A DNA stretch of 64,000 nucleotides from Streptomyces collinus. GTDB lineage: Bacteria > Actinomycetota > Actinomycetes > Streptomycetales > Streptomycetaceae. The stretch is from the NCBI RefSeq assembly GCF_031348265.1, contig NZ_CP133771.1, positions 4,030,001-4,094,000 of the forward strand, read 5' to 3'. Both the position numbers and the translations under genes were made by a program. Positions 17,621-25,943 of this stretch are shown piece after piece; positions within the stretch are counted from its first letter, which is position 1; every line of letters starts with the position of its first letter. Below the pieces are notes generated by a model, which searched no databases, was not told where the DNA came from, and was given only the letters and a program-made list of their open reading frames with translations.

Positions 17621-18909
17621 GGAAGGACCTCCGGGGCGGGAAGCGTTTCGTACGCGTTCGATTCGGGGGATTCAGGGGTGTACCGCCCGGCCTCCACGTC
17701 GAGGCCCGCGCCTCCTGCGCGTGTCTCTCGGGCGGACTGCTGATGTGCGCGGTCGCGGGCCGCACCGGCCTCCGGCAGCCGCAGGGTGAAGGTGGAGCCC
17801 TGGCCTTCGGCGCTCCACACCGTGACCTCCCCGCCGTGCGAGGCGGCCACGTGCTTCACGATCGCCAGTCCCAGTCCAGTACCGCCGGTGGCACGGGAGC
17901 GGGCCGGGTCGACGCGGTAGAAGCGCTCGAAGATGCGCTCCTTGTCCTTGTCGGAGATGCCGATGCCCTGGTCGGTGACGGCGATCTCGATGTGGTCCCC
18001 GCCGGGCGCGTTCACGCTGCGGGCCGCTATGCCGACGCGGGTGCGGGCGGGTGAGTAGTTGACGGCGTTCTCGACGAGGTTGCCGAGTGCGGCGGCGAGC
18101 TGGCCGCGGTTTCCCCAGACGCGCAGGTCGGCGGCGCCTCCCGCGGCCATGGTGATCTGTTTGGCGCCGGCCTGGTGCCGGCAGCGGTCGACGGCCTCGG
18201 CGACGAGCTCGTCGACCCGGACCGGTTCGGCGTCCTCCAGCGGGTCGTCGTTCTGCACCCGGGAGAGGTCGATCAGCTCCTGCACCAGGCTGGTGAGCCG
18301 GGTGGCCTCGATCTGCATGCGCCCGGCGAACCGCTCGACGGCCTCGGGGTCCTCGGAGGCGTCCATCACGGCCTCGGAGAGCAGCGAGAGGGCGCCGACG
18401 GGCGTCTTCAGCTCGTGGCTCACGTTGGCGACGAAGTCGCGCCGGACCGCCTCGATGCGGCGGGCCTCGGTCAGGTCCTCCACGAGGAGCAGCACCAGTC
18501 GGGAGCCGAGCGGCGCGACCCGCGCGGAGACGGCCAGGGCCTCTCCGCGTCCGGTGCCGCGCCGCGGCAGGTCCAGTTCGACCTGGCGTATCTCGCCGTC
18601 CCGCCGGGTGTCCCGGGCCATCTGCAGCATCGGCTCGACGGCGAGCTTGCCGCCGCGGACCAGGCCGAGGGCGTACGCCGCCGAGCTGGCCTTGACCACG
18701 GCGTCCGCCTCGTCGAGGACGACGGCGGACGACCGGAGGACCGACAGGACCGTGTCCACGCCCGGCGGGAGCACCGCGTCGGTGTGCAGCGAGCTACGGG
18801 TGGGGCGCTTCTGCTCGCGCTCACTCCAGCGGAACGCGAGCATGGCGATGACGCCGGTGAGCACCCCGGCGATCGCTGCCACTGCGGCGACCGCCGCGTT
18901 CACGTCCAT
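17617..18909 (-). CDS. phoR: PhoR (SenX3-type) sensor histidine kinase
   Basis: 430 residues. A single N-terminal membrane helix (about 6-26) with almost no external loop, then a PAS-like region (about 55-145), HisKA with the phosphorylated His165 in NVSHELKTP, and HATPase with N-box NLVENAVNYS, G1 DQGIGISD and G2 GGTGLGLAIVKH. Lack of a large external sensor fits sensing through the Pst/PhoU complex rather than by direct ligand binding. It forms an operon with phoP and is divergent from phoU. Confidence 0.95.
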   Translation of the reverse strand: MDVNAAVAAVAAIAGVLTGVIAMLAFRWSEREQKRPTRSSLHTDAVLPPGVDTVLSVLRSSAVVLDEADAVVKASSAAYALGLVRGGKLAVEPMLQMARDTRRDGEIRQVELDLPRRGTGRGEALAVSARVAPLGSRLVLLLVEDLTEARRIEAVRRDFVANVSHELKTPVGALSLLSEAVMDASEDPEAVERFAGRMQIEATRLTSLVQELIDLSRVQNDDPLEDAEPVRVDELVAEAVDRCRHQAGAKQITMAAGGAADLRVWGNRGQLAAALGNLVENAVNYSPARTRVGIAARSVNAPGGDHIEIAVTDQGIGISDKDKERIFERFYRVDPARSRATGGTGLGLAIVKHVAASHGGEVTVWSAEGQGSTFTLRLPEAGAARDRAHQQSARETRAGGAGLDVEAGRYTPESPESNAYETLPAPEVLP

Positions 18910-18982
18910 GCACCCAGGTTAGGCATGGCTCGGGCACCCTCCACAGCCGTCGGGCTGCGAGCTCGAACACTCGTCGCCCAGA

Positions 18983-19015
18983 GTTCACCTTGGAGCCAGT
19001 ATTGGTTCATTTGGG
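18983..19015. promoter_or_regulatory. PHO box (PhoP-binding direct repeats) between phoR and phoU
   Basis: Two good 11-bp units, GTTCACCTTGG (18983-18993) and GTTCATTTGGG (19005-19015), flank a weaker central unit, keeping the 11-bp phase of Streptomyces PHO boxes. It lies 74 bp before phoR and 140 bp before phoU, as expected for a bidirectional PhoP-activated promoter region. Confidence 0.8.
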
Positions 19016-19155
19016 ATGACGGAAACGGACGCGTAAGGGCCGGAACGTGGGAGCGTGGGGTTCGGACCGTTGGTAATACGACGGTCGTACCGCCGGTTGT
19101 CCGGTGGGCCCCGGCCCTTGGACCCCCGACTGAGACGCACGAGAGGGAAAGCCTG

Positions 19156-19857
19156 ATGCGGGACGCGTACCACGAGGAACTGGACTCGATAAGCGACAGT
19201 CTGGTGGAGATGGCCCGGCTGGTCGGGTCGGCGATCGGGCGCGCCACGACCGCCATGCTCGACTCCGACCTGAAGCTGGCCGAGAACGTCATCGAGGCCG
19301 ACCAGCGGGTCGACGAGCTCCAGCACGAGCTGGAGGCCCGGGCCATAGCCCTGCTGGCGCGGCAGCAGCCGGTGGCGACGGACCTGCGGATCGTCGTCAC
19401 CTCGCTGCGGATGTCGGCCGACCTGGAGCGCTCGGGCGACCTCGCCCAGCACGTGGCGAAGCTCGCCCGCCTGCGCTACCCCGACCGCGCGGTCCCGAGC
19501 GACCTGCACGCCACCATCCTGGAGATGGGCCAGCTCGCGCAGCGCCTGATGGCGAAGGCCGCCGAGGTGATCATCACCAAGGACGTCGACCTGGCGCTCC
19601 AGCTGGAGCAGGACGACGACGAGATGGACCTGCTGCACCGCACGCTCTTCCAGCACCTGATGGACGACCGGTGGAAGCACGGCATCGAGACGGCCGTCGA
19701 CGTCACGCTGCTCGGCCGCTACTACGAGCGGTTCGCCGACCACGCGGTGTCGGTCGCCAAGCGCGTGGTGTACCTGGTGACGGGCGAGCACGCGGACGAG
19801 CTCCAGGCGGACGCGCAGCCGGAGATCCAGGCGGTTCCGGGGGCGGAGAGCGCCTGA
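19156..19857 (+). CDS. phoU: PhoU phosphate-signalling protein
   Basis: 233 residues, all helical, with the two three-helix PhoU repeats. The conserved metal-cluster motifs are ADQRVDELQHELE with DLERSGDLAQHVA in the first repeat, and DDDEMDLLHRTLF with YYERFADHAVSVAKRVVYLVTGE in the second. PhoU couples the Pst transporter to PhoR and keeps PhoR in check when phosphate is plentiful. GAGAGGGAAAG precedes the ATG. Divergent from phoRP and sharing the PHO box. Confidence 0.95.
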   Translation: MRDAYHEELDSISDSLVEMARLVGSAIGRATTAMLDSDLKLAENVIEADQRVDELQHELEARAIALLARQQPVATDLRIVVTSLRMSADLERSGDLAQHVAKLARLRYPDRAVPSDLHATILEMGQLAQRLMAKAAEVIITKDVDLALQLEQDDDEMDLLHRTLFQHLMDDRWKHGIETAVDVTLLGRYYERFADHAVSVAKRVVYLVTGEHADELQADAQPEIQAVPGAESA

Positions 19858-19992
19858 CGGGTCGGGCCCGGGAGCGGGGCCGGGAGCGGGCTCGGGGTCG
19901 GGCCCGGGCGCGCGGGCGCCTCAATGCGCCGTTGATGCGCCCAGCGGCATGGGCATCCAATGGGCACAGGCACCAGCCTCTAGGAGGGACCC

Positions 19993-20148
19993 ATGGCCGA
20001 ATCCCCCAGCACGACGCCCGACCCCGCCCGGCAGCGCGAGACCGAGCAGCCCGCCGAGATCAGGAGCCTGCCCCTGATCGCCGCATGCGGCTGCGGCTCG
20101 GGCTGTGGCTGCGGGTGCCAGTCGGGCAGCCCCTGCCAGTGCGGCTGA
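19993..20148 (+). CDS. Small cysteine-rich protein (51 aa), possible metal-binding peptide
   Basis: A 51-residue ORF with an excellent ribosome site (GGAGGGA, 4 nt before ATG) and its own strong downstream terminator, so it is very likely expressed. The first 31 residues are polar and acidic; the last 20 consist almost only of Cys, Gly, Ser and Gln (CGCGSGCGCGCQSGSPCQCG, 8 Cys). C-x-C pairs spaced like this are typical of metallothionein-like or Zn/Cu/Ni-binding peptides. It sits immediately upstream of a DUF4242 nickel-binding protein on the same strand. A ribosomally made peptide precursor is an alternative, but no modifying enzyme is nearby. Confidence 0.7.
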   Translation: MAESPSTTPDPARQRETEQPAEIRSLPLIAACGCGSGCGCGCQSGSPCQCG

Positions 20149-20178
20149 CGCCGGCGCAGAGTCGTTCTGTACGTCCTT

Positions 20179-20208
20179 CAGGGCCCCGGCGGTGTCGCCG
20201 GGGCCCTG
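20179..20208 (+). terminator. Terminator after the cysteine-rich ORF
   Basis: Perfect 13-bp stem CAGGGCCCCGGCG / CGCCGGGGCCCTG with a GTGT loop, 30 bp downstream of the small ORF. Confidence 0.88.
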
Positions 20209-20310
20209 CGGCGTGGAGCCCCGGGGTCGCCCGGGTGGCCGTACGGGCGGAGCATGGGAGGGAGGAAAGACGGCGCGGGCCGGCCCCGCTGCCGGAAGGA
20301 GGCGCGAGAC

Positions 20311-20562
20311 ATGCCCAAGTTCATGGACGTCCACAGCGGCATGAAGGGCATCACGGAGGAACAGCTGCGTGAAGCCCACAACGCGGACCTCGCGATAGAG
20401 AAGGACGAGCAGGTCCACTTCGAGATGGCCTGGGCGGACCCGGAGTCCGGCCATGTCTACTGCCTCTCCGAGGCCCCCTCGGCCGAAGCGGTCCAGCGCA
20501 TTCACGAGCGTGCCGGGCACAAGGCGGACGAGGTGCACCCCGTGCCGTTGACGGTGCGGTGA
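20311..20562 (+). CDS. DUF4242 nickel-binding protein (SCO4226-like)
   Basis: 83 residues, matching the size of SCO4226 of S. coelicolor, a dimeric ferredoxin-fold protein whose crystal structure contained nickel. Conserved elements are the N-terminal MPKFMDVHSGMKGIT with a metal-candidate His, the central helix EEQLREAHNADLAIE with another His, and VYCLSEAPSAEAVQRIHERAGH. GGAAGGAGG precedes the ATG. It is in its own unit: a terminator separates it from the cysteine-rich ORF upstream, and the sigma-factor gene downstream is convergent. Confidence 0.85.
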   Translation: MPKFMDVHSGMKGITEEQLREAHNADLAIEKDEQVHFEMAWADPESGHVYCLSEAPSAEAVQRIHERAGHKADEVHPVPLTVR

Positions 20563-20580
20563 CCCACCGCACGCGGTCCG

Positions 20581-21738
20581 TCAGCGGCGCCGGCCGGCGT
20601 TGAGGCGGGCCGCCTGCCGGGTCAGGTGGTCGCGTTCGGCGAGGTTGGGCGCTTTGCGGGCCGCCTCGGCGTACAGGCGGGCCGCCGTTTCCGGGTCACC
20701 GTCGCGCTCGTGGAGGTAGGCGGCCACCGCCGCGTACCGGGGCAGTGCCTCGTCCAGAGCCGCGAGCGCCGCGAGTCCGGCGCGCGGTCCGTCGGCCTCG
20801 CCGATCGCCACCGCGCGGTTGAGCCGGACGACCGGGCTGTCGGTCAGGCGCACGAGTTCGTCGTACCACTCGACGATCTGCACCCAGTCGGTCTCCCCGG
20901 CGGTGGGCGCGTCGGCGTGGAGGGCCGCGACGGCGGCCTGCGCCTGGAACTCGCCCAGCCGGTCGCGGGCGAGGGCCGCCTGGAGGATCCCGATGCCCTC
21001 GGCGATCATCCGCGTGTCCCACCGGCCGCGGTCCTGCTCGGCGAGCGGCACCAGGCTGCCGTCCGGCCCGGTCCGGGACGCCCGCCGCGCGTGATGGAGC
21101 AGCATCAGGGCGAGCAGCCCCGCCACCTCGGGGTGGTCGATCGCGGCCGCGAGCTGCCGGGTGAGCCGGATGGCCTCGGCGGCGAGGTCGACATCGCCGG
21201 AGTAGCCCTCGTTGAACACCAGGTAGAGCACGCGCAGCACGGTCGCGACGTCGCCGGGCCGGTCGAACCGCACGCCGGAGACGGTGCGCTTGGCCCGGCT
21301 GATGCGCTGGGCCATCGTCGCCTCGGGCACGAGGTAGGCCCGGGCGATCTGCCGGGTGGTGAGCCCGCCGACGGCGCGCAGCGTGAGCGCGACCGCCGAC
21401 GACGGCGTCAGCGAGGGGTGGGCGCACAAGAAGTAGAGCTGGAGCGTGTCGTCCACGCCGGGCGCGGGCCCGGGCGGCGGCTCGTCCTCGGTGAGGTCCT
21501 CACGCCGGCGGCGGGCGCTGTCGGCCCGCGCCTGGTCGAGGAACTTCCGCCAGGCCACGGTGACCAGCCACCCCTTCGGGTCCCGGGGAGGGGCCGCCGG
21601 CCAGACGCGGAACGCCTCGATCAGGGCGTCCTGCACGGCGTCCTCGGCCGCCGCGAAGTCGGCTCCGCGGCGGACGAGGATCGTGAGCACGCCGGGCGTG
21701 AGGCTTCTGACGAGGGCCTCGTCCATCGGTGGGGTCAC
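20581..21738 (-). CDS. ECF42-type RNA polymerase sigma factor with C-terminal TPR-like domain
   Basis: 385 residues. Sigma region 2 (AAEDAVQDALIEAFRVWP, then PKGWLVTVAWRKFLDQAR) and region 4 (GLTTRQIARAYLVPEATMAQRISRAKRTV) are clear. The long helical C-terminal part (about 190-385, DUF6596 plus TPR-like repeats) is the hallmark of group ECF42. These sigmas have no anti-sigma factor and are genomically tied to DGPF proteins, as here. The start is GTG 21738, which overlaps the TGA of the DGPF gene (GTGA), so the sigma factor is translationally coupled to it. Confidence 0.9.
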   Translation of the reverse strand: MTPPMDEALVRSLTPGVLTILVRRGADFAAAEDAVQDALIEAFRVWPAAPPRDPKGWLVTVAWRKFLDQARADSARRRREDLTEDEPPPGPAPGVDDTLQLYFLCAHPSLTPSSAVALTLRAVGGLTTRQIARAYLVPEATMAQRISRAKRTVSGVRFDRPGDVATVLRVLYLVFNEGYSGDVDLAAEAIRLTRQLAAAIDHPEVAGLLALMLLHHARRASRTGPDGSLVPLAEQDRGRWDTRMIAEGIGILQAALARDRLGEFQAQAAVAALHADAPTAGETDWVQIVEWYDELVRLTDSPVVRLNRAVAIGEADGPRAGLAALAALDEALPRYAAVAAYLHERDGDPETAARLYAEAARKAPNLAERDHLTRQAARLNAGRRR

Positions 21739-22142
21739 TCCGTGACGGTGGGATGGGCGGCCAGGAAGGGGCGCACCTCCAGCCACTCGTGGATCGGCTT
21801 GCCGCCCGCCCCGGGGGCGGCCGACAGTTCCCCGGCCAGCTCGACGGCACGCTCGTAGCCGTCGACGTCGATGATCATCCAGCCGGCGATGAGGTCCTTG
21901 GTCTCGGCGAACGGGCCGTCGGTGACCGGCGGGCGCCCCTCACCGTCGTACCGGACCCATGCCCCCTCGGGGGCGAGCGCCTGACCGTCGACGAACTCGC
22001 CGGTCTTCTCCAGCCGGTCCGCGAAGTCCCGCATGTACTGCAGGTGCGCCGAGATCTCCTCGGGCGTCCACTGGTCCATGGGCACGTCGTTGACCGCTGC
22101 CGGGGCTCCGCGGTAGTGCTTCAGAAGCAGGTACTTGGCCAT
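21735..22142 (-). CDS. DGPF/YCII-related protein
   Basis: 135 residues of the YCII/DGPF family (ferredoxin-like fold). The name motif is present in VTDGPFAETKDLIAGW. The N-terminal MAKYLLLKHYRG is the usual start. DGPF proteins are the standard partners of ECF42 sigma factors and are themselves targets of those sigmas; their biochemical role is unknown. It is the first gene of the DGPF-sigma operon and overlaps the sigma gene by 4 nt. An ATG at 22142 is preceded by GAGGAGAG. Confidence 0.9.
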   Translation of the reverse strand: MAKYLLLKHYRGAPAAVNDVPMDQWTPEEISAHLQYMRDFADRLEKTGEFVDGQALAPEGAWVRYDGEGRPPVTDGPFAETKDLIAGWMIIDVDGYERAVELAGELSAAPGAGGKPIHEWLEVRPFLAAHPTVTE

Positions 22143-22257
22143 GGTGGCTCTCCTCGGTGCCGGTGCGACCCATCTTGGCCGCCTTCACCCCGGGGACGGA
22201 GCGGGGCACGGCTTCTCGACATCCCCGCCGAAGTTTTTTTGCGGGCTGGGCCGGTGC

Positions 22258-22896
22258 TCACTGCCCGACGCGGCCGTCGACCCGTTCGCGCAGGAGGTCG
22301 GCGTGGCCGCAGTGCCGTGCGTACTCCGCGATCTGCGCGACCAGGATGTCGCGGAGCTGGACCTGTCCGCCGGGTTCGGGGCCGTAGTCGGAGAAGCCGG
22401 TGTTGCGGGTGGAGAGGTCGGTGATGCCGGCCAGCCAGCGGTCCGTGCGCTCGGACTCGGCACGCCACTGCCGCCACGCCTCGTCCACGACCGCCGGGTC
22501 GGCGACGGCACCGTTGAAGTCGCCGTCCCGGTCCTCCTCCGTGCGGTACAGCTTCGGCGCGTCCTCGCCGGCCATCACCCGGCGGATATGCCGCTCGTCC
22601 TCCGTCAGGTGCCGCACCAGTCCGAGCAGCGACATCGTGGACGGCGGGCAGGACCGCCGGGCCATCTGCTCGGCGTCCAGGCCCGCGCACTTCATCTCGA
22701 AGGTGAGGCGGTAATTGCGCAGGTAGTCGAGGAGGATGCCGCGCTCGTCGACCGGCTGGGTGTCGGTCTCGCGGGGGTCGTCGTCGGGATCGACCCACAT
22801 GTCGGGGTAGACGGTGGCCTTCGTCCACCGCGTCGTGTCCGATGTCGCCGACGCGGTGGATGCCGCTCGTTCGCCGGTGTGTTCGCCTGAGACCAT
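22258..22896 (-). CDS. DinB-like (DUF664) protein
   Basis: About 212 residues from the ATG at 22896 (start uncertain). The DinB four-helix fold is recognisable: ERGILLDYLRNYRLTFEMKCAGLD opens the first helix, SLLGLVRHLTEDERHIRRV carries the first metal-type His, and VAQIAEYARHCGHADLLRERVDG carries the last His pair. The DUF664 subset includes mycothiol-dependent enzymes, but the detoxification substrate cannot be told. It lies upstream of the DGPF gene on the same strand, 116 bp away. Confidence 0.85.
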   Translation of the reverse strand: MVSGEHTGERAASTASATSDTTRWTKATVYPDMWVDPDDDPRETDTQPVDERGILLDYLRNYRLTFEMKCAGLDAEQMARRSCPPSTMSLLGLVRHLTEDERHIRRVMAGEDAPKLYRTEEDRDGDFNGAVADPAVVDEAWRQWRAESERTDRWLAGITDLSTRNTGFSDYGPEPGGQVQLRDILVAQIAEYARHCGHADLLRERVDGRVGQ

Positions 22897-23028
22897 GCGG
22901 GCATGGTGGACCGGGCGGGGTGGGGGCGCCACCGAATATCGGGGCGCCGGTGACCTCCGGTGCTGGTTCCTCGCCGGTCCGCGGGGGCGCGCCGCCCTGA
23001 AGGAGCACGCCCCCGCCGGGTCGGCCGG

Positions 23029-23280
23029 TCAGCGCCTGCTGGGGGCCAGGTCGGTGTTCATGACCTGCTTGGCGAGCTTCGGGCGTTCGACGATCAGGTC
23101 GGCGGCGATCGGATCGCGGAAGTACTTCCGGTACAGCTTGATGTAGGTGCCGTCGTCGATCATCGCGTCGATCTGGTCATCGATTGGTCGTCGATCTGGT
23201 CGTCGATGTCCGCGAGCGGCTCGGGATCGCCGTCCTTGCGCATCGGGAAGGCGCTGCCCCGTGTGGGTCGAGCTGCCCTG
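23029..23280 (-). pseudogene. 3' fragment of an amino-acid ABC transporter solute-binding protein, frameshifted
   Basis: The final residues (IDAMIDDGTYIKLYRKYF, then PIAADLIVERPKLAKQ) look like the C-terminus of a family-3 solute-binding protein. The preceding segment, GSAFPMRKDGDPEPLADI, continues the match but lies in another frame. Between them is a short tandem duplication built on TCGATCTGGTC (about 23168-23205), which probably caused the frameshift. Nothing upstream encodes the rest of the protein and no permease is nearby, so this is decayed. Confidence 0.6.
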
Positions 23281-23439
23281 CCGCGTGGAGGATGACGGCG
23301 ACCGGTACGAGGGGCCGGCCACGGCTGATTCCCGGGTGCCGGTCGAACCGCGGGCGCGGATCGACGTCGCACGCCTCTGAGCGGAGTAGGCCGTGCTGAA
23401 ACGACGAAGTCGTCTGCCACACCGGGCTATCGTGCCGCC

Positions 23440-23955
23440 GTGACCAGCGCTGCGGAGCGTCCCCTCCTCTTCCTCGACGTCGACGGCCCGCTCATCCCGT
23501 TCGGATCACCGTCCGTTCAGTCACCCAGTGTTACGGCCGGCTCCCCTACCTGCCCCGATCGGGCCAACCCCCTGCTGGAGCGGCTCGACCCCGGGCTGGG
23601 CCCGCGCCTGCTGGCCCTGGGCTGTCAGCTCGTCTGGGCGACGACCTGGATGGAGGAGGCGAACGAGGTCGTCTCTCCCCTCGTCGGACTGCCGAGGCTG
23701 CCCGTCCTGGAGTGGCCGGACCCCTGCGCCGACAAGGGCCCGCACGGCCTGCACTGGAAGACCGGCCACATCGTCGAGTGGGCCGGCGGCCGGCCGTTCA
23801 TCTGGGTCGACGACGAGATCGGCGCGATGGATCACCTGTGGGTCGAGGCGAGTCATCCCGGACCGGCACTGCTGCATCGCGTCGACCCGGCCAGGGGCCT
23901 CGTGGACGCCGACATCACCGCACTTGCCGACTGGCTCCGGGTTCGCACCCGTTGA
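23440..23955 (+). CDS. HAD-like phosphatase-family protein
   Basis: 171 residues. HAD motif I is LLFLDVDGPL (nucleophile Asp and acid Asp two residues on). A motif II-like Thr sits in VWATTWMEEAN, and motif IV-like acidic residues are in FIWVDDEIGAMD. No cap insertion is evident, consistent with a small, secreted-substrate-independent HAD of Streptomyces. The start is GTG 23440. Function is unassigned. It is isolated between the broken binding-protein gene and the convergent hydrolase. Confidence 0.75.
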   Translation: MTSAAERPLLFLDVDGPLIPFGSPSVQSPSVTAGSPTCPDRANPLLERLDPGLGPRLLALGCQLVWATTWMEEANEVVSPLVGLPRLPVLEWPDPCADKGPHGLHWKTGHIVEWAGGRPFIWVDDEIGAMDHLWVEASHPGPALLHRVDPARGLVDADITALADWLRVRTR

Positions 23956-24037
23956 CTGCACGGGTCGGACCGCGGCGGCGCGCGGAAGATGCTCAGCCGG
24001 GCCGGCTTGCGGTGCTCATTCCGGTACGACGGTCCGG

Positions 24038-24928
24038 TCAGGCCCAGCTGCGGTTGAGGAACCCGGCGATCAGCGGGGCGATTTCGGGCAAGTGGTCCTC
24101 CAGGGCGAAGTGGCCGGTGTCGAACAGGTGCAGTTCGGCGTCCGGCAGGTCGGACAGATAGGCGAGCGCACCGGGTTCGGGGAAGAACGGGTCGCGGCTG
24201 CCCCAGGTGATCAGAGTCGGTGGCCTGTGCTTGCGCAGCCATGCCTGCCAGTCGGGGTAGGCGGCGATGTTGCTCTTGTAGTCGTAGGCGAGCGCGCGCT
24301 GCGCCTGCTTGCGGCCGGGCAGGTCGAGGAAATGCTGGTCGAGCAGCCAGCCCTCGGGGGCGATCATCTCGGGGTCGGCGGTGCCCAGCTCGTACTGGGC
24401 CCGGGTGGCGTCCAGGGTGAACAGGTCGAGGACGGCTTGCTCGGCGTCGGGGGTGTCGGGCGTGAGGGCGGTGAACTCGCGGGCTCCGTCCGACAGTCCC
24501 TCGGCGTACGCGTTTCCGTTCTGCACGATCAGGCCCGCGACACGATCCGGGCGCCGGAGCGCCAGACGGAAGCCGATGGGGGCGCCGAAGTCGAAGAGGT
24601 ACATCGCGAAGCGGGTCAGGGCCAGGCGATCGGTGAAACGCTCCACGACATCTGCGAGCCGCTCGAAGGAGTAGACGAACCCGTCCGGGGCGCGGGTGTG
24701 CCCGAACCCCGGGTAATCGGGGGCGATGAGCCGGTAGTGGCGGCCAAGGGTGTCCATGAGGCGGCGGAACTGGTGCGAGGCGGACGGAAAGCCGTGCAGG
24801 AGCAGCACCACCGGGGCGTCAGGACGCTCGGGCAGGGACTCCCGGTAGAAGACCTTCACCTGATCGACTTCGACGAGCCGGTGGACGGTCCGGGCCGGAA
24901 CAGCGATGCCTGGCGGCGTAACGGACAT
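24038..24928 (-). CDS. Alpha/beta hydrolase, haloalkane dehalogenase/epoxide hydrolase-like
   Basis: 296 residues. Oxyanion-hole region LLLHGFPSASHQFR and LIAPDYPGFGHTRAP are typical of the group. The nucleophile elbow reads YLFDFGAPIG, so the nucleophile would be Asp rather than Ser, as in haloalkane dehalogenases and epoxide hydrolases. The acid is likely in WGSRDPFFP and the base His in TGHFALEDH. It is divergent from a CGNR-type regulator 86 bp away, which is the probable controller. Confidence 0.85.
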   Translation of the reverse strand: MSVTPPGIAVPARTVHRLVEVDQVKVFYRESLPERPDAPVVLLLHGFPSASHQFRRLMDTLGRHYRLIAPDYPGFGHTRAPDGFVYSFERLADVVERFTDRLALTRFAMYLFDFGAPIGFRLALRRPDRVAGLIVQNGNAYAEGLSDGAREFTALTPDTPDAEQAVLDLFTLDATRAQYELGTADPEMIAPEGWLLDQHFLDLPGRKQAQRALAYDYKSNIAAYPDWQAWLRKHRPPTLITWGSRDPFFPEPGALAYLSDLPDAELHLFDTGHFALEDHLPEIAPLIAGFLNRSWA

Positions 24929-25014
24929 CGATCACATGCCTCCTTGGCAAGAAGATGCATTAGTCATAGCCTCGCCGCTGCTAACGCGTCAACCACGCGA
25001 AGTAGCATTAGGAC

Positions 25015-25596
25015 ATGGCTGACAGTGCACCGCTGACCGGTGAGGCCCTGGCCCTGGACCTCGTCAACACCCGCCCGATGGCGGCCGACGGGTACGTGGA
25101 TCTGCTCGCCACCCCGCGACAGTTGTCCGACTGGCTGGCCCTGGAGGGGGACCGCGTCCGGGGAGAGGTCCGTGACAGCGCACCGACCTGGACCGACCTC
25201 GCCCCGGTCCAGGCCGTCCGAGCACACACCGAAGCCGTCGTCCGGGCACTGCTGGACCGAGCCGAACCTCCCGCGTCCGCCCTGCGCGGACTCACCGAGG
25301 CCCAGCGCGCGGCACCCCCCGTACGCGAACTCGACTGGGACGGCACCGCGGTCACGGCCGTCTCCCGCCGTAACGGCCCCCTCGGCATCCGCCTCGCCGC
25401 CCTGCTGGCCGAAGCCGCGGCCGAGGTGCTCAGCGCTCCGGCGATCGGCAGGCTCAAGGAGTGCGAGGCCGACGACTGCGTCATGGTGTTCCTGCCGTCA
25501 CACCCCCGCCGCCGCTGGTGCTCCCCCACCCGCTGCGGCAACCGGACCCGCGTCGCCCGCTACTACCGACGCCACAGCTCGGGCGACGCGTCCTGA
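25015..25596 (+). CDS. CGNR zinc-finger / ABATE-domain regulator
   Basis: 193 residues. The N-terminal ABATE-like domain (about 8-140) starts EALALDLVNTRPM. The C-terminal CGNR zinc ribbon holds four Cys: CEADDC and RRRWCSPTRCGNRTRVARYYRR. Such proteins are likely ligand-responsive transcription factors. The 86-bp divergent space to the hydrolase contains two direct copies of a GCATTAG-type motif (24956 and 25005), which may be its binding sites. Confidence 0.8.
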   Translation: MADSAPLTGEALALDLVNTRPMAADGYVDLLATPRQLSDWLALEGDRVRGEVRDSAPTWTDLAPVQAVRAHTEAVVRALLDRAEPPASALRGLTEAQRAAPPVRELDWDGTAVTAVSRRNGPLGIRLAALLAEAAAEVLSAPAIGRLKECEADDCVMVFLPSHPRRRWCSPTRCGNRTRVARYYRRHSSGDAS

Positions 25597-25943
25597 ATCG
25601 GTTGCCGCCTCGGCTGGGACTGGCTCAGCTGCCCGGCAGAGCCGCCGATGCGGTAGTGGTGCGCCCGCTCGCCGGACACGTGCTTGCGGATATGGGTTTG
25701 TCGCGGGCCTGCTCGCCGGGCAGTGACGTCGGCCGGCCCCGGGTGCCACACCCTGACATCCGTCAGGGCCGCGGCGTCCCTGGCGCGGTCTACGATCCGT
25801 GGCGCTGACGCGGGGGAGCTCTTGGCCGCTACGGCATCAGCGGCAGGAGAAGTGAGCGCTCCGGTCGGGTAACGGCAGCAGCCGTGGTGACGCCGTTCCG
25901 CCGTCGGAACGGCTGCATCGGTTGCGACTACGGAGGAGGCCGA
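25597..25943. other. Intergenic region with no recognisable gene
   Basis: About 350 bp. Open frames exist on both strands but have no ribosome sites or family resemblance. The final 20 bp carry the strong GGAGGAGG site for the secreted-protein gene at 25944. Confidence 0.5.
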
